NCBI GenBank assembly: GCA_030425285.1
Contig: JAUIAY010000005.1
Span: forward strand, 107,447-171,446
Direction: 5' to 3'
Length of the DNA: 64,000 bases
DNA from: Bacteroidia bacterium
Lineage (GTDB): Bacteria > Bacteroidota > Bacteroidia > Flavobacteriales > Flavobacteriaceae
Shown here piece after piece: positions 28,428 through 37,389 of the stretch. Under the pieces are notes generated by a model that saw only the letters and a list, made by a program, of their open reading frames with translations, did no database searches and was not told where the DNA came from. The stretch's first letter is position 1, and every line of letters begins with the position of its first letter. Position numbers and translations under genes: made by a program.

Positions 28428-29330
28428 ATGGACAGAGAGTATTTAATAAAAAAATGGTTGGATCACGACTTGAATGCTGAAGAACTCAAGGCATTTAAGG
28501 CTTTGGATGATTATAACGAACTCACAAAATTATCGCGTTCCCTAGAAGATTTCAAGGCTCCAAATTTTGATGACAAGGCTGTTTATGACCATATTCAAAA
28601 ACGTATTGCTGAAGAAAAAGTCAGTTCCTCTAAAACACAATGGTTTAAACCATTTTTACGAATTGCTGCTGTGATAGTGGTTGTTCTATCTGTTTATTAT
28701 TACAACGCAACTATTGATACAACAACGCAAACACTTTTAGCTGAAAAAACAGAAATCAGTTTACCCGACCAAACCAAAGTGAGTCTGAATGCTGAATCTA
28801 GCCTGACTTACAACAAAAGTAAATGGCAATCCAATCGCGATGTTAATTTAGATGGTGAGGCTTTCTTTGATGTAGAAAAAGGCTCGGAATTCAATGTAAT
28901 TACAAACAACGGAACCGTTACTGTTTTAGGAACAGAATTTAATGTTAATAATAGACCAGACTTTTTTGAAACCGTTTGCTATGAAGGTTCCGTAAAAGTT
29001 GTCACTACTTCAGAAACAAAAATTTTAAAACCTGGCGATAGGTTTTTAATGATTGATGGGAAATATATTGCTCAAGAAAAAGAAAAAAACACACAACCTA
29101 GCTGGTTGCAAAATGAAAGTTATTTTAAGAGTATTCCTTACAAGTATGTTCTGGATGAGTTTGAACGTCAGTATCAGGTGACATTCAAATCTGATGTTAT
29201 TGACAGCAACACACTTTACACAGGAAGTTTTGTACACAATAACAAAGAATTGGCACTAAAAGCCATTACATTACCTCTAAACATTAACTTTACCATTAAA
29301 AATAATGTGATTGTACTATATCGTGAATAG
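28428..29330 (+). CDS. FecR family anti-sigma factor
   Basis: 300 residues with the FecR plan: a short cytoplasmic N-terminal part (1-78) that would bind the sigma factor, one membrane helix (about 79-95, FLRIAAVIVVVLSVYYY), then the periplasmic FecR domain (EISLPDQTKVSLNAESSLTYN, GEAFFDVEKGSEFNVITNNGTVTVLGTEFNV in pieces, about 107-175) and the C-terminal DUF4974-like STN-related domain (SIPYKYVLDEFERQYQVTFKS). It transmits the receptor state to the sigma factor. The next gene starts within its last codons. Confidence 0.92.
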   Translation: MDREYLIKKWLDHDLNAEELKAFKALDDYNELTKLSRSLEDFKAPNFDDKAVYDHIQKRIAEEKVSSSKTQWFKPFLRIAAVIVVVLSVYYYNATIDTTTQTLLAEKTEISLPDQTKVSLNAESSLTYNKSKWQSNRDVNLDGEAFFDVEKGSEFNVITNNGTVTVLGTEFNVNNRPDFFETVCYEGSVKVVTTSETKILKPGDRFLMIDGKYIAQEKEKNTQPSWLQNESYFKSIPYKYVLDEFERQYQVTFKSDVIDSNTLYTGSFVHNNKELALKAITLPLNINFTIKNNVIVLYRE

Positions 29331-31611
29331 TAGTATAAAAACCATAATTTTTAGCGGGTTGCTTATCCTGAATAGCTTTTTAGTTGCGGCACAAAATCAA
29401 ACCGACCAAAAGCAGCCGCTATCTGATGCCCTGGAACAAATATCCCAAAGACATCAAGTACGCTTTTCTTATGCCGATGAATCTTTGGAAGGCAAAACCA
29501 TAACATTGCCTGATGAAAACCTAACGCTTGAAGCTCTACTTAATTATTTACAAACAGAAACCAAGCTTGTTTTTCAGGAAATCAGTCCGAAAAACTACGT
29601 AATCAGAAACCCAATTTCTCAAACCCAATTTTTAGACGAAGTACTAATCACTAAATACCTCACCGAAGGTATTTCATTACAAACAGATGGAACCTCTAAA
29701 ATTAATTTGGATGAATTTGGTATTCTACCAGGCTTAATAGAACCTGACGTCCTACAGACTATACAAGCGCTACCAGGTATAATTAGTGTTGACGAACGTG
29801 TATCCAACCTGAACATTCGTGGTGGTACCAATGACCAAAACTTAATTTTATGGGATGGTATCAAAATGTACCAATCGGGACATTTTTTTGGATTGATTTC
29901 AGCGTTCAATCCATCTCTGATTCATGATATTTCTATTTCAAAAAATGGCAGCAGTGCACAATATGGTGATGGTGTTTCTGGAATCATCGATATGCACAGT
30001 TCCGATCAAATAAATACAAAAATACAAGGTGGTTTAGGCAGCAATCTTATTGCTGCCGATGGGTTTGCCAAAATTCCTATTGGCAAAAAAATTGGTTTTC
30101 AAGTTTCGGCCAGACGTTCATTGACCAATGTATTCAACACACCTACCTACAACCAATATTTCGACCGTATTTTTCAGGATTCCGATTTAACACAACAATC
30201 CAACGAGCGTGTCACCCAAGATGAACGTTTTTACTTTTATGATGTTTCTTCGAAACTTATATATAAGCCTTCTGACAAAGACCAATTAACCGTTAGTGGA
30301 CTAAAAATATTTAATTCACTGGACTATAGAGAAACAGCTATTGACAACAACCAATCATCAACCAGTAAACTCGTACAAGAAAGTATGGCTGCCAGTATAA
30401 CCTATCAGCGACAATGGCATTCCAGGTTTCAAACAACGATCAAGGCTTCCATGTCCAACTACGATTTAAACTCAAAAAATAATGATATTGGCAATGACCA
30501 ACAGTTGATACAAGAAAATAATGTTCGTGACAATCGGTTTGAATTGCAAGCCAATTATCAGATTAATCAAAATTTGAATTATTTGGGTGGCTACCAATAT
30601 GCAGAAATCGGCATGAGCAATTTAGAAGATGTCAATAATCCTGAATACAGACGATACATCAAAGACGTTTTACGCTCCCACGGACTTTACAACGAGGTTA
30701 GCTTTAAGTCGAATTCAGGAAACTCGTATGCAAGATTAGGGTTACGAGCCAATTACATTGAGCAATTCTCCGATTTCTTTTTGGAACCGCGCTTTGTCTT
30801 TAATCAAAAACTATCCAAGAACTTTAGAGTTGAACTACTTGTGGAATTAAAAAGCCAAACCGCTTCACAAATTATAGATCTACAGGATGACTTTTTGGGT
30901 GTTGAAAAAAGGCGTTGGATTCTATCAAACAATAACGACATTCCCATAATTCAAAGTCAGCAATTGTCGTTGGGTGGTCATTACCAAAAGAAATCACTTT
31001 TGGTCAGTTTGGAAGGCTACATCAAACACGTTGATGGCATCACATCACGAAGTCAAGGATTTCAAAATCAGTACCAGTATACCGATGTAAGTGGTTCATA
31101 TCGCATAACTGGATTGGATTTTTTAATCAACCAACAATTTGATAATTGGAGTGCCTGGTTAAGCTATTCATTAAGTAAGAATGATTACACTTTTGATGAT
31201 CTTAACGATGGAAACCAATTTCCGAATAACATAGACATTAGACATCAGGTAACATTTGCAGGCACCTACAGCATCAATAATCTAAAACTGGCATTGGGAT
31301 TCAATTGGCATTCTGGGAGACCTACAACCTATTATGATATGTCCAATCCAATTTCTGCAGGTGACATTAATTATTTAGAGCCCAATGGCTCAAACCTTTC
31401 CAGTTATTTTAGGACAGATTGCTCGGCGACCTATAAGTTTAAGATTGCAAAAAATTGGCAAGCACACATTGGTGCCTCTTTATGGAATATCTTCAACACC
31501 AAAAACACCATTAACCGTTACTACCGCATAACAGACCAAAATACTGTTTCAGAAATTAACACCAAGTCTTTGGGCATCACGCCCAACCTGACTTTTAGGG
31601 TGAGTTTTTAA
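29323..31611 (+). CDS. TonB-dependent outer membrane receptor (signal-transducing type)
   Basis: About 762 residues. Signal peptide (SIKTIIFSGLLILNSFLVAAQ), an N-terminal STN-like signalling domain (LSDALEQISQRHQVRFSYADES ... about 25-95), then plug (DVLQTIQALPGIISVDERVSNLNIRGG, YQSGHFFGLISAFNP) and a 22-strand-type barrel ending in the terminal aromatic NLTFRVSF. The STN domain and the upstream sigma / FecR genes mark it as a transducer that senses its substrate. No SusD partner is present; the co-regulated LamG lipoprotein may take that role. Start: no ATG fits; GTG at 29323, overlapping the fecR stop, gives a clean signal peptide, while an alternative TTG lies at 29311. Confidence 0.88.
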   Translation: MNSSIKTIIFSGLLILNSFLVAAQNQTDQKQPLSDALEQISQRHQVRFSYADESLEGKTITLPDENLTLEALLNYLQTETKLVFQEISPKNYVIRNPISQTQFLDEVLITKYLTEGISLQTDGTSKINLDEFGILPGLIEPDVLQTIQALPGIISVDERVSNLNIRGGTNDQNLILWDGIKMYQSGHFFGLISAFNPSLIHDISISKNGSSAQYGDGVSGIIDMHSSDQINTKIQGGLGSNLIAADGFAKIPIGKKIGFQVSARRSLTNVFNTPTYNQYFDRIFQDSDLTQQSNERVTQDERFYFYDVSSKLIYKPSDKDQLTVSGLKIFNSLDYRETAIDNNQSSTSKLVQESMAASITYQRQWHSRFQTTIKASMSNYDLNSKNNDIGNDQQLIQENNVRDNRFELQANYQINQNLNYLGGYQYAEIGMSNLEDVNNPEYRRYIKDVLRSHGLYNEVSFKSNSGNSYARLGLRANYIEQFSDFFLEPRFVFNQKLSKNFRVELLVELKSQTASQIIDLQDDFLGVEKRRWILSNNNDIPIIQSQQLSLGGHYQKKSLLVSLEGYIKHVDGITSRSQGFQNQYQYTDVSGSYRITGLDFLINQQFDNWSAWLSYSLSKNDYTFDDLNDGNQFPNNIDIRHQVTFAGTYSINNLKLALGFNWHSGRPTTYYDMSNPISAGDINYLEPNGSNLSSYFRTDCSATYKFKIAKNWQAHIGASLWNIFNTKNTINRYYRITDQNTVSEINTKSLGITPNLTFRVSF

Positions 31612-31614
31612 GAT

Positions 31615-32088
31615 TTATATTTTTTCAAATACCAGTTCGTCGGTACCATCATTGGTCAGCTCAATCCTAGAATCTGTATAAGATTCAACATGCCAATCAT
31701 CAGATAGTTCTTCATAATTAGGTGGCGAATCAAATCCTAAATTGAAATTAACACCATCATTATTGGAGTTCGGAGCTACCAACCAAATACCATTATGTGT
31801 ATCAATACCATCAGAAGCAGCCACAGTTCCTTGTGCATTAAACACAAAGCCAAAAGTGGTATAATTGCTAGTTTCCTCATGGTCAGTATCAAAATAAAAT
31901 GCCACACGCCATGAGTTTTGTTGCATAAGAGCCTTTACCTGTTGCACTTGTACAGCCACATTATTACCACCAGAACCGCCTCCGCTTCCGTCGTCTCCAG
32001 TTGAATTATCGTCAGAACCTGAACAAGAACCCAGAACAAACAATAAGGATAAGAATAATATGTTTGTATGAGAAATAAGATGTTTCAT
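31615..32088 (-). CDS. hypothetical lipoprotein
   Basis: 157 residues with signal peptide and lipobox (LLFVLGSCSG, Cys near residue 22), followed by a Ser/Gly/Asp-rich spacer (SDDNSTGDDGSGGGSGG) typical of surface-exposed Bacteroidota lipoproteins. The rest reads WRVAFYFDTDHEETSNYTTFGFVFNAQGTV and GIWLV, a small beta-rich domain resembling the repeated unit WNI..Y..W of the LamG lipoprotein at 25402-27753; the resemblance is weak. It converges on the receptor gene with a 3-base gap. Confidence 0.75.
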   Translation of the reverse strand: MKHLISHTNILFLSLLFVLGSCSGSDDNSTGDDGSGGGSGGNNVAVQVQQVKALMQQNSWRVAFYFDTDHEETSNYTTFGFVFNAQGTVAASDGIDTHNGIWLVAPNSNNDGVNFNLGFDSPPNYEELSDDWHVESYTDSRIELTNDGTDELVFEKI

Positions 32089-32256
32089 AACACTATTTTT
32101 TTTATAAAAATATATAAATTTATCATACCGCTCATAGGGTTTACAGAATTAATTGTGTTGAAATTTACGTACAAGTACGTATTGAAATTGTGGATTTAAA
32201 AAACTAACTTCGCTTATCATCTGATATAAAACATAATAACGATTTCATATCATATC

Positions 32257-32263
32257 GTTGGGC
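32257..32263 (+). other. GTTRRRY-like core before the accessory ORF
   Basis: GTTGGGC matches the integron core consensus GTTRRRY and overlaps an inverted repeat AACGAT (32238-32243) / ATCGTT (32254-32259). It could be the left boundary of a gene cassette whose right boundary is the palindrome at 32915-33045. A second 14-base palindrome, ACGTAC-AA-GTACGT, lies at 32167-32180 in the same gap. Confidence 0.35.
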
Positions 32264-32337
32264 ACAATTTTGAGTTCACATAACTTTTTTAAGAAGAATT
32301 TCAAAACAAAATATTAAAATAGTTATTCAGCAATATT

Positions 32338-32901
32338 ATGAATGAACATAGATTTAAAGAACTTGCTTTAGACTACAATAGATGGATTAAAACATCTTCA
32401 CACAGTAAATTTGTGGGAGACTCACTTTTCCCTATTATTGATTCATTATACCAGGAATATTCAAAGGAATTTGAAACTTTAGGCTATATGAATAATGAAT
32501 TAATAAATAAGCTTCAAAGATGTGGAGCACTCGCTGATGCACGAGCTTTTCACTATGGAATTGCAATTGAAAATGCGTGTAAAGCTCGATTAATATATGA
32601 AGGAAATATCGTTTGTGATGGCGGGAAAATAAATGGATTAAGAAGTGACCACAATATAGAAGAAATGGCCAGACAATTAGGCGTAATTTCTCCAGAATCA
32701 GACCCGGAATTTCTAAAGTTAATTACCTATCAATTACAAACTCTATCTAAATACCCGATAGCTAAAAGCCTAAAAAAACAAAATGAATTTACGGGTAGAA
32801 CAAATGGGATTAGACATAAAGAAAGTGATTTAACGCAAAGTATTATACTGCAAATCCTAAAGTATACTGAATTACATGAAATATATGACAGCTATAACTG
32901 A
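32338..32901 (+). CDS. hypothetical protein, HEPN-like pattern
   Basis: 187 residues, no signal peptide or membrane helix, strongly helical. The order CGALADARAFHYGIAIENACKARLIYEG, then RSDHNIEEMARQLGVI and LITYQLQTLSKYPIAKS resembles HEPN-type proteins, in which a helix pair precedes HD(L/I)-x-x-(M/L)A and a later YPxxK stretch; the canonical RNase RxxxxH motif is not evident. The match is from pattern memory, not a search. It lies alone in an accessory pocket between a GTTGGGC core and an attC-like palindrome, so it may be a captured cassette. Confidence 0.65.
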   Translation: MNEHRFKELALDYNRWIKTSSHSKFVGDSLFPIIDSLYQEYSKEFETLGYMNNELINKLQRCGALADARAFHYGIAIENACKARLIYEGNIVCDGGKINGLRSDHNIEEMARQLGVISPESDPEFLKLITYQLQTLSKYPIAKSLKKQNEFTGRTNGIRHKESDLTQSIILQILKYTELHEIYDSYN

Positions 32902-32914
32902 AGATAAAAACTGT

Positions 32915-33045
32915 GCCCAACAAAATGTATAACTTATGGCAGGAAATCGAAATACGCAACGTCTCTACTCCGCTTCAACATTTTCTACGGTGGATAGAAA
33001 ACTGCGCCGCAAATTTGCCACAAGTCATACATGGAACCGTTGTGC
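32915..33045 (+). repeat. 131-bp imperfect palindrome resembling an attC site
   Basis: GCCCAAC (32915-32921) opens and GTTGTGC (33039-33045) closes the element; these are 6/7 complementary and fit RYYYAAC and (one mismatch) GTTRRRY. Inside them TGTATAACTTATGGCA (32926-32941) is complementary at 14 of 16 positions to TGCCACAAGTCATACA (33017-33032). Length and box order fit an integron attC. The 62-codon frame through this stretch is not a gene. Confidence 0.55.
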
Positions 33046-33108
33046 TTCATTATTTCTCACTCTTACGGAATAAAAAAATTATTCTAACTTTAGAGAAATA
33101 ACTAACCA

Positions 33109-33912
33109 ATGATAAAATTCTTTAGAAAAATTAGACAAAAATTACTCTCTGAAAATAAATTCAGTAAGTATTTGATTTATGCAGTTGGAGAAATCATTCT
33201 TGTTGTTATTGGAATACTAATAGCATTGCAAATTAACAACAGCAATGAAAGAAGTAAACAACGAAAAGTTGAAATAAGTTACTTAAAACGATTATTAGTT
33301 GATTTAAATAAAAACGAAATTCTATGGAAAGACACTCACACAAGACGTAAAACTCAAGTGCAGCATATACAAAATACAATAGCTCTTAATTTTAATAAAC
33401 AAAAAGATACCATTGACTATATAAAATTAGCAGAGAATTTGAAATTCGCTGTAACGTGGAATAATATTAATCCAACACAAGACACATTTTCAGAAATGTT
33501 GAGTAGTGGGAATTTAGACATCATAAAAAATGATTCCATTAAAATAAAACTAATTGCATTGAACAATAATTATACGTCGATAATAAATTGGGACAAAACA
33601 TCTGAAACTACTCACAAACGTATTATGCAGCATTCAGAAGGTCTTTATAATGCCAAAGATTTTGCGCCTTTAAGTCCTGTTTTTTCTGAATATGTAGATA
33701 TAAAATTCGCTAAAAAAGATTTTGAAAACGCAATGAGCGCTTTGAAAAACTCTATATCAAATATGATTGATAACAAACTTGTTATGAATAATTTAGACGT
33801 ATTAAGCGATAATTATCATAGACAATTAAGTGCTTTCAAAAAATTAGAAAGCGATGTCAGAGAATTAAATGATTTAATTGCATTGGAAATAGAGAACAGA
33901 GCCGATGATTAA
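33109..33912 (+). CDS. DUF6090 family protein
   Basis: 267 residues: MIKFFRKIRQKLLSENKFSKYLIYAVGEIILVVIGILIALQI with the same anchor as the two copies at 7625-9128, read here as residues 1-43 in pieces (basic start, one membrane helix, NNSNE), then a different helical soluble domain. It stands alone between two palindromic elements rather than in a tandem pair. Function unknown. The start is the first codon of the conserved MIKFFRKIRQ block. Confidence 0.85.
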   Translation: MIKFFRKIRQKLLSENKFSKYLIYAVGEIILVVIGILIALQINNSNERSKQRKVEISYLKRLLVDLNKNEILWKDTHTRRKTQVQHIQNTIALNFNKQKDTIDYIKLAENLKFAVTWNNINPTQDTFSEMLSSGNLDIIKNDSIKIKLIALNNNYTSIINWDKTSETTHKRIMQHSEGLYNAKDFAPLSPVFSEYVDIKFAKKDFENAMSALKNSISNMIDNKLVMNNLDVLSDNYHRQLSAFKKLESDVRELNDLIALEIENRADD

Positions 33913-33962
33913 GGTCTTTCGAAAAATCAAACAAATTATTTAAATAACGAAAGCACAATAAC

Positions 33963-34074
33963 GGCTATAGTTCATTACGGCTGAAATTCCTAATCGGAAT
34001 TTCGAGCCTTTTTGCTAAATTTATGGTTACGGCGGAATGATACTCGCGTACCATTCCGTAACGAAACCATAGCC
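33963..34074. repeat. nested palindromic element behind DUF6090
   Basis: GGCTATAGTTCATTACGG (33963-33980) is nearly complementary to CCGTAACGAAACCATAGCC (34056-34074), one base longer. Nested inside are GAAATTCC / GGAATTTC (33983-34003) and TTACGG..GGAATG / CATTCCGTAA (34027-34061). It could fold as a three-armed structure. It does not carry clear GTTRRRY ends. It fills the gap to argS. Confidence 0.6.
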
Positions 34075-34094
34075 AAAACCGATAAGCGTAACCC

Positions 34095-35873
34095 CTACAT
34101 TCTGTCTGGAACCTGAATTCCCAATAAAGCAAACGCCTGTTTAATGGTTCTGCCAACTACTTGTGATAATTGCACTCTAAATATTTTTTCAGTCTCATTG
34201 TCTGCTCCTAAAATCGATACGTTTTGGTAAAAGGAGTTAAATTCTTTAACCAAGTCATAGGTATAATTAGCAATCAAAGCTGGACTGTAATTAGCTGCTG
34301 CTTGTTGCACAATTTCCGGGAATAACTGCACCTGCTTAATAAGTTCACGTTCTTTATCATGCATACTATCAGGAGCTACTTGGCTGCTGTAATCAAAATT
34401 GGCCTTACGTAAAATCGCCTGAATTCGGGCATAAGTATATTGTATGAACGGCCCTGTATTTCCTTGAAAATCTACAGATTCTTTAGGATCGAACAGAATA
34501 CGCTTTCGTGGGTCAACCTTTAAGATGTAGTATTTTAAAGCTCCTAAACCAATGGTGTGATACAAATCTTGTTTATCAGCATCAGAATATCCATCCAGTT
34601 TACCCAACTCTTTAGAAATGTCTTCAGCAGTTTGTTCCATTTCAACCATTAAGTCGTCGGCATCCACAACGGTTCCTTCACGGCTTTTCATTTTTCCGCT
34701 TGGTAAATCGACCATACCATAACTTAAATGATACAGGTTTTCGGCCCATTCAAACCCTAATTTCTTGATAATTAGAAACAAGACTTTAAAATGATATTCC
34801 TGCTCATTACCAACCGTATAAACCATACCACCAACATCTGGATAATCTTTAACACGCTGTATGGCTGTACCAATATCTTGGGTAATATACACAGCTGTTC
34901 CATCGGCTCGTTGTACTATTTTTTCATCTAGACCTTCATCTGTCAAATCACACCAAACGGAGCCATCTTCTTTTTTATAAAAAACACCCGATTTCAATCC
35001 TTCGGCTACAAACTCCTTACCTAACAAATAAGTTTCGCTTTCGTAATATAGTTTATCAAAGTCAACGCCTAGATTTTTATACGTGATATCAAATCCGTCA
35101 TACACCCAACCGTTCATAGTTTCCCAAAGCTTGACAACTTCGGTATCACCAGCCTCCCATTGACGAAGCATATCTTGAGCCTCCAACAAAATAGGCGCTT
35201 CTTTTTTAGCTTCCTCTTCGGATTTACCTTGAGCGATTAAATCTGAAATTTCATTTTTATATTCTTGGTCAAATTTCACATAGTAGTTCCCAACCAATTT
35301 ATCGCCTTTTAAACCTGTACTTTCAGGTGTTTCTCCATTTCCAAATCGCTGCCATGCCAACATACTCTTGCAAATATGAATACCACGATCGTTAATTATC
35401 TGCGTTTTGTAAACCTTTTTACCAGAAGCTTTTATAATTTCAGAAACACTATATCCTAATAAGTTATTACGAATATGCCCTAAATGCAAAGGCTTGTTAG
35501 TGTTAGGTGATGAATATTCCACCATAACAGCTTTATCAGCAGGATTAGGTTTCACAATACCAAATTCAGAATCTTTTAGTATATCGTGGAAGCTTTCAAA
35601 GAAATAACCATCCTGAATCTCAATATTCAAAAAACCCTTAACAACATTGTAGCCCTTGACAAGGTCAACCTTTTCAGTTAGGTATTGGCCGATACTTTCC
35701 CCAATTTGAACAGGATTACCTTTAATCACTCGCAGCATTGAAAATACAACAACCGTAATATCACCAGCAAATTCCCTACGTGTTGCCTGAAATTCAACCG
35801 TAGGTAATTCTACATTATAGATATCTTTTACTGCTTGCTTTACAGACTCTAAAAGCGTTTCCTGAAGATTCAT
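34095..35873 (-). CDS. argS: arginyl-tRNA synthetase
   Basis: 592-residue class I synthetase that charges tRNA-Arg. The N-terminal additional domain (1-110) is followed by the HIGH motif as HLGH in SSPNTNKPLHLGHIRNN and, near residue 390, the family's degenerate KMSKS as KMKSREG. The C-terminal DALR anticodon-binding domain ends in RTIKQAFALLGIQVPDRM. All usual features are present. A TATCTTTG -7 box lies at 35893-35900. Confidence 0.97.
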   Translation of the reverse strand: MNLQETLLESVKQAVKDIYNVELPTVEFQATRREFAGDITVVVFSMLRVIKGNPVQIGESIGQYLTEKVDLVKGYNVVKGFLNIEIQDGYFFESFHDILKDSEFGIVKPNPADKAVMVEYSSPNTNKPLHLGHIRNNLLGYSVSEIIKASGKKVYKTQIINDRGIHICKSMLAWQRFGNGETPESTGLKGDKLVGNYYVKFDQEYKNEISDLIAQGKSEEEAKKEAPILLEAQDMLRQWEAGDTEVVKLWETMNGWVYDGFDITYKNLGVDFDKLYYESETYLLGKEFVAEGLKSGVFYKKEDGSVWCDLTDEGLDEKIVQRADGTAVYITQDIGTAIQRVKDYPDVGGMVYTVGNEQEYHFKVLFLIIKKLGFEWAENLYHLSYGMVDLPSGKMKSREGTVVDADDLMVEMEQTAEDISKELGKLDGYSDADKQDLYHTIGLGALKYYILKVDPRKRILFDPKESVDFQGNTGPFIQYTYARIQAILRKANFDYSSQVAPDSMHDKERELIKQVQLFPEIVQQAAANYSPALIANYTYDLVKEFNSFYQNVSILGADNETEKIFRVQLSQVVGRTIKQAFALLGIQVPDRM

Positions 35874-35892
35874 GTTTCTTTTTTTAAGACTG

Positions 35893-35900
35893 CAAAGATA
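35893..35900 (-). promoter_or_regulatory. putative -7 box of argS
   Basis: The minus strand reads TATCTTTG, matching TAnnTTTG, 19 bases upstream of the argS start. Confidence 0.45.
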
Positions 35901-35943
35901 CTATTTTATAATGAGCAGTAAAGATTATTATAATGCATTTACG

Positions 35944-35951
35944 TAACTTTG
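35944..35951 (+). promoter_or_regulatory. putative -7 box of the GH53 gene
   Basis: TAACTTTG, matching TAnnTTTG, lies 11 bases before the ATG at 35963 and downstream of the alternative start at 35933, which supports 35963 as the real start. Confidence 0.45.
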
Positions 35952-35962
35952 AAAGCACTATC

Positions 35963-37096
35963 ATGAAATACTCAATACACGTATTATTCCTTTTTATAGT
36001 CCTTGTTTCTTGCCAATCATCTGATGAAACGCATGACATTACTGTAGACCCAGAAAACAACAGCATATTTTATAAAGGAATGGATTTATCATTTCAATCA
36101 GAATTGGAAAACTACAATTTGAACTATAAAGACAGTTCAGGAAACCCTATAGACCTTTTGGATTTTGTATCATCGCAAGGTGTCAATTTAATTCGGTTAA
36201 GGTTGTGGCACACACCACAAAATAGACAAAACAGTCTTCAAGATGTCAAAGCTTATGCGCTACGTGCAAAGACTAAAAACATGGATTGGCTACTTGATAT
36301 GCACTACTCCGATTTTTGGGCTGATCCAGCAACACAAACGCCTCCAAGTGCTTGGGCAGGCATGACTTTTTTAGAGGTTAGAGATGCTGTATACAATTAT
36401 ACTAGGTCCGTTGTACAAGAACTTAACAATGCGAATGCCCTACCAAAAATCATTCAAATTGGTAACGAAACCGACAGTGGGTTTTTATGGGATTACGGCC
36501 GTGTTTGGGATGATTTTTCGGATAACTGGGAGAATTACAGTATTTTGGTTAATGAAGCCATTAGAGCCATTAGAGAAGTTGACACCAATGGCAACATAAA
36601 AATCATGCTTCATCACTCTAGTGTTGAAAATGCAATTTATTTTTTTGACGAGTTAAATGATTTTAATTTGAACTTTGACATCATTGGTTTATCCTATTAT
36701 CCGCAGTTCCAGACCAGGAACTTAAACTTAATACAACAAAAGATTTCAGAATTAGCCACTCGTTTCAACAAAGATATAATGATAGCAGAAACTGCTTATC
36801 CGTTTACTTTGGATTGGAATGATAACACTACAAATTTTATTGGTGATAATTCTCAAATTTTACAGGAATTCCCTCCCACACCCAATGGGCAAAAATTATA
36901 TTTGGATTGGATCGCTCAAACTATCAAAAACATTCCAAACGAACACGGATTGGGTTTTTGTTATTGGGCACCAGATTGGGTAGCTTTTTCAGGCAACGAA
37001 TCTACATCAACAGGTGGTAGTTCGTGGGAAAATCAGTGTACATTTGACTTTGACCATAAAGCGTTACCTATATTTAACGCCTTTAAAAATAATTGA
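35963..37096 (+). CDS. arabinogalactan endo-beta-1,4-galactanase, GH53 lipoprotein
   Basis: About 377 residues after choosing the start MKYSIH. Signal peptide with lipobox (FIVLVSCQSS), so an exported lipoprotein. The GH53 fold is marked by FYKGMDLSFQSELE, GVNLIRLRLWHTP, LLDMHYSDFWADP, the acid/base Glu in QIGNETDSGFLW and the nucleophile Glu in MIAETAYPFTLDW. It cleaves beta-1,4-galactan of plant or algal pectic side chains. No SusC/SusD or other glycosidase is next to it, so it is not part of a visible polysaccharide locus. Divergent from argS, separated by 89 bases. Confidence 0.93.
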   Translation: MKYSIHVLFLFIVLVSCQSSDETHDITVDPENNSIFYKGMDLSFQSELENYNLNYKDSSGNPIDLLDFVSSQGVNLIRLRLWHTPQNRQNSLQDVKAYALRAKTKNMDWLLDMHYSDFWADPATQTPPSAWAGMTFLEVRDAVYNYTRSVVQELNNANALPKIIQIGNETDSGFLWDYGRVWDDFSDNWENYSILVNEAIRAIREVDTNGNIKIMLHHSSVENAIYFFDELNDFNLNFDIIGLSYYPQFQTRNLNLIQQKISELATRFNKDIMIAETAYPFTLDWNDNTTNFIGDNSQILQEFPPTPNGQKLYLDWIAQTIKNIPNEHGLGFCYWAPDWVAFSGNESTSTGGSSWENQCTFDFDHKALPIFNAFKNN

Positions 37097-37118
37097 TTTC
37101 CCTGACCTTGCATTTCAT

Positions 37119-37137
37119 CGACAAAAGTGTCGTTTTT
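37119..37137 (+). terminator. short intrinsic terminator after the GH53 gene
   Basis: CGACA / TGTCG with an AAAG loop followed by five T, 22 bases past the stop. The stem is short. The rest of the 37097-37389 gap contains only an inverted repeat CATATCA / TGATATG at 37312-37335 of unknown meaning. Confidence 0.5.
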
Positions 37138-37389
37138 CCGAATTATTTGCCGTTAATCGAGTAGTATTTTTTTTACAAAAAGTTGGCTTTCCATTTCAAC
37201 TAATTTTTTGGTATTAAAACCTATAAATTAGCTTTTTGTGAGTGATTTGTTAATTTTTGTTTACGTAATGCTATTAATCCCCAAATTAATGGGCTTTCTT
37301 AAACTAACTAACATATCACAGGCTAGTATGATATGCTTGCATCCTTTCCTAGGGAAAACAAGTATTGATTTATGCTGTGTTTTTACTGT

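Noticed and set aside
32167..32180. Palindrome ACGTAC-AA-GTACGT
   Set aside because: Perfect but short and alone; no gene start, promoter box or second copy gives it a role. Kept only as a note in the cassette-boundary entry.
32913..33101. 62-codon open frame
   Set aside because: It runs through the attC-like palindrome, has no conserved start context and no protein-like composition; it is explained by the repeat.
33965..34156. 63-codon open frame at the argS end
   Set aside because: Overlaps the nested palindrome and argS in another frame; composition is palindromic noise.
37312..37335. Inverted repeat CATATCA / TGATATG before the histidine kinase gene
   Set aside because: Seven-base arms in AT-rich DNA are expected by chance; no -7 box nearby to make it an operator.
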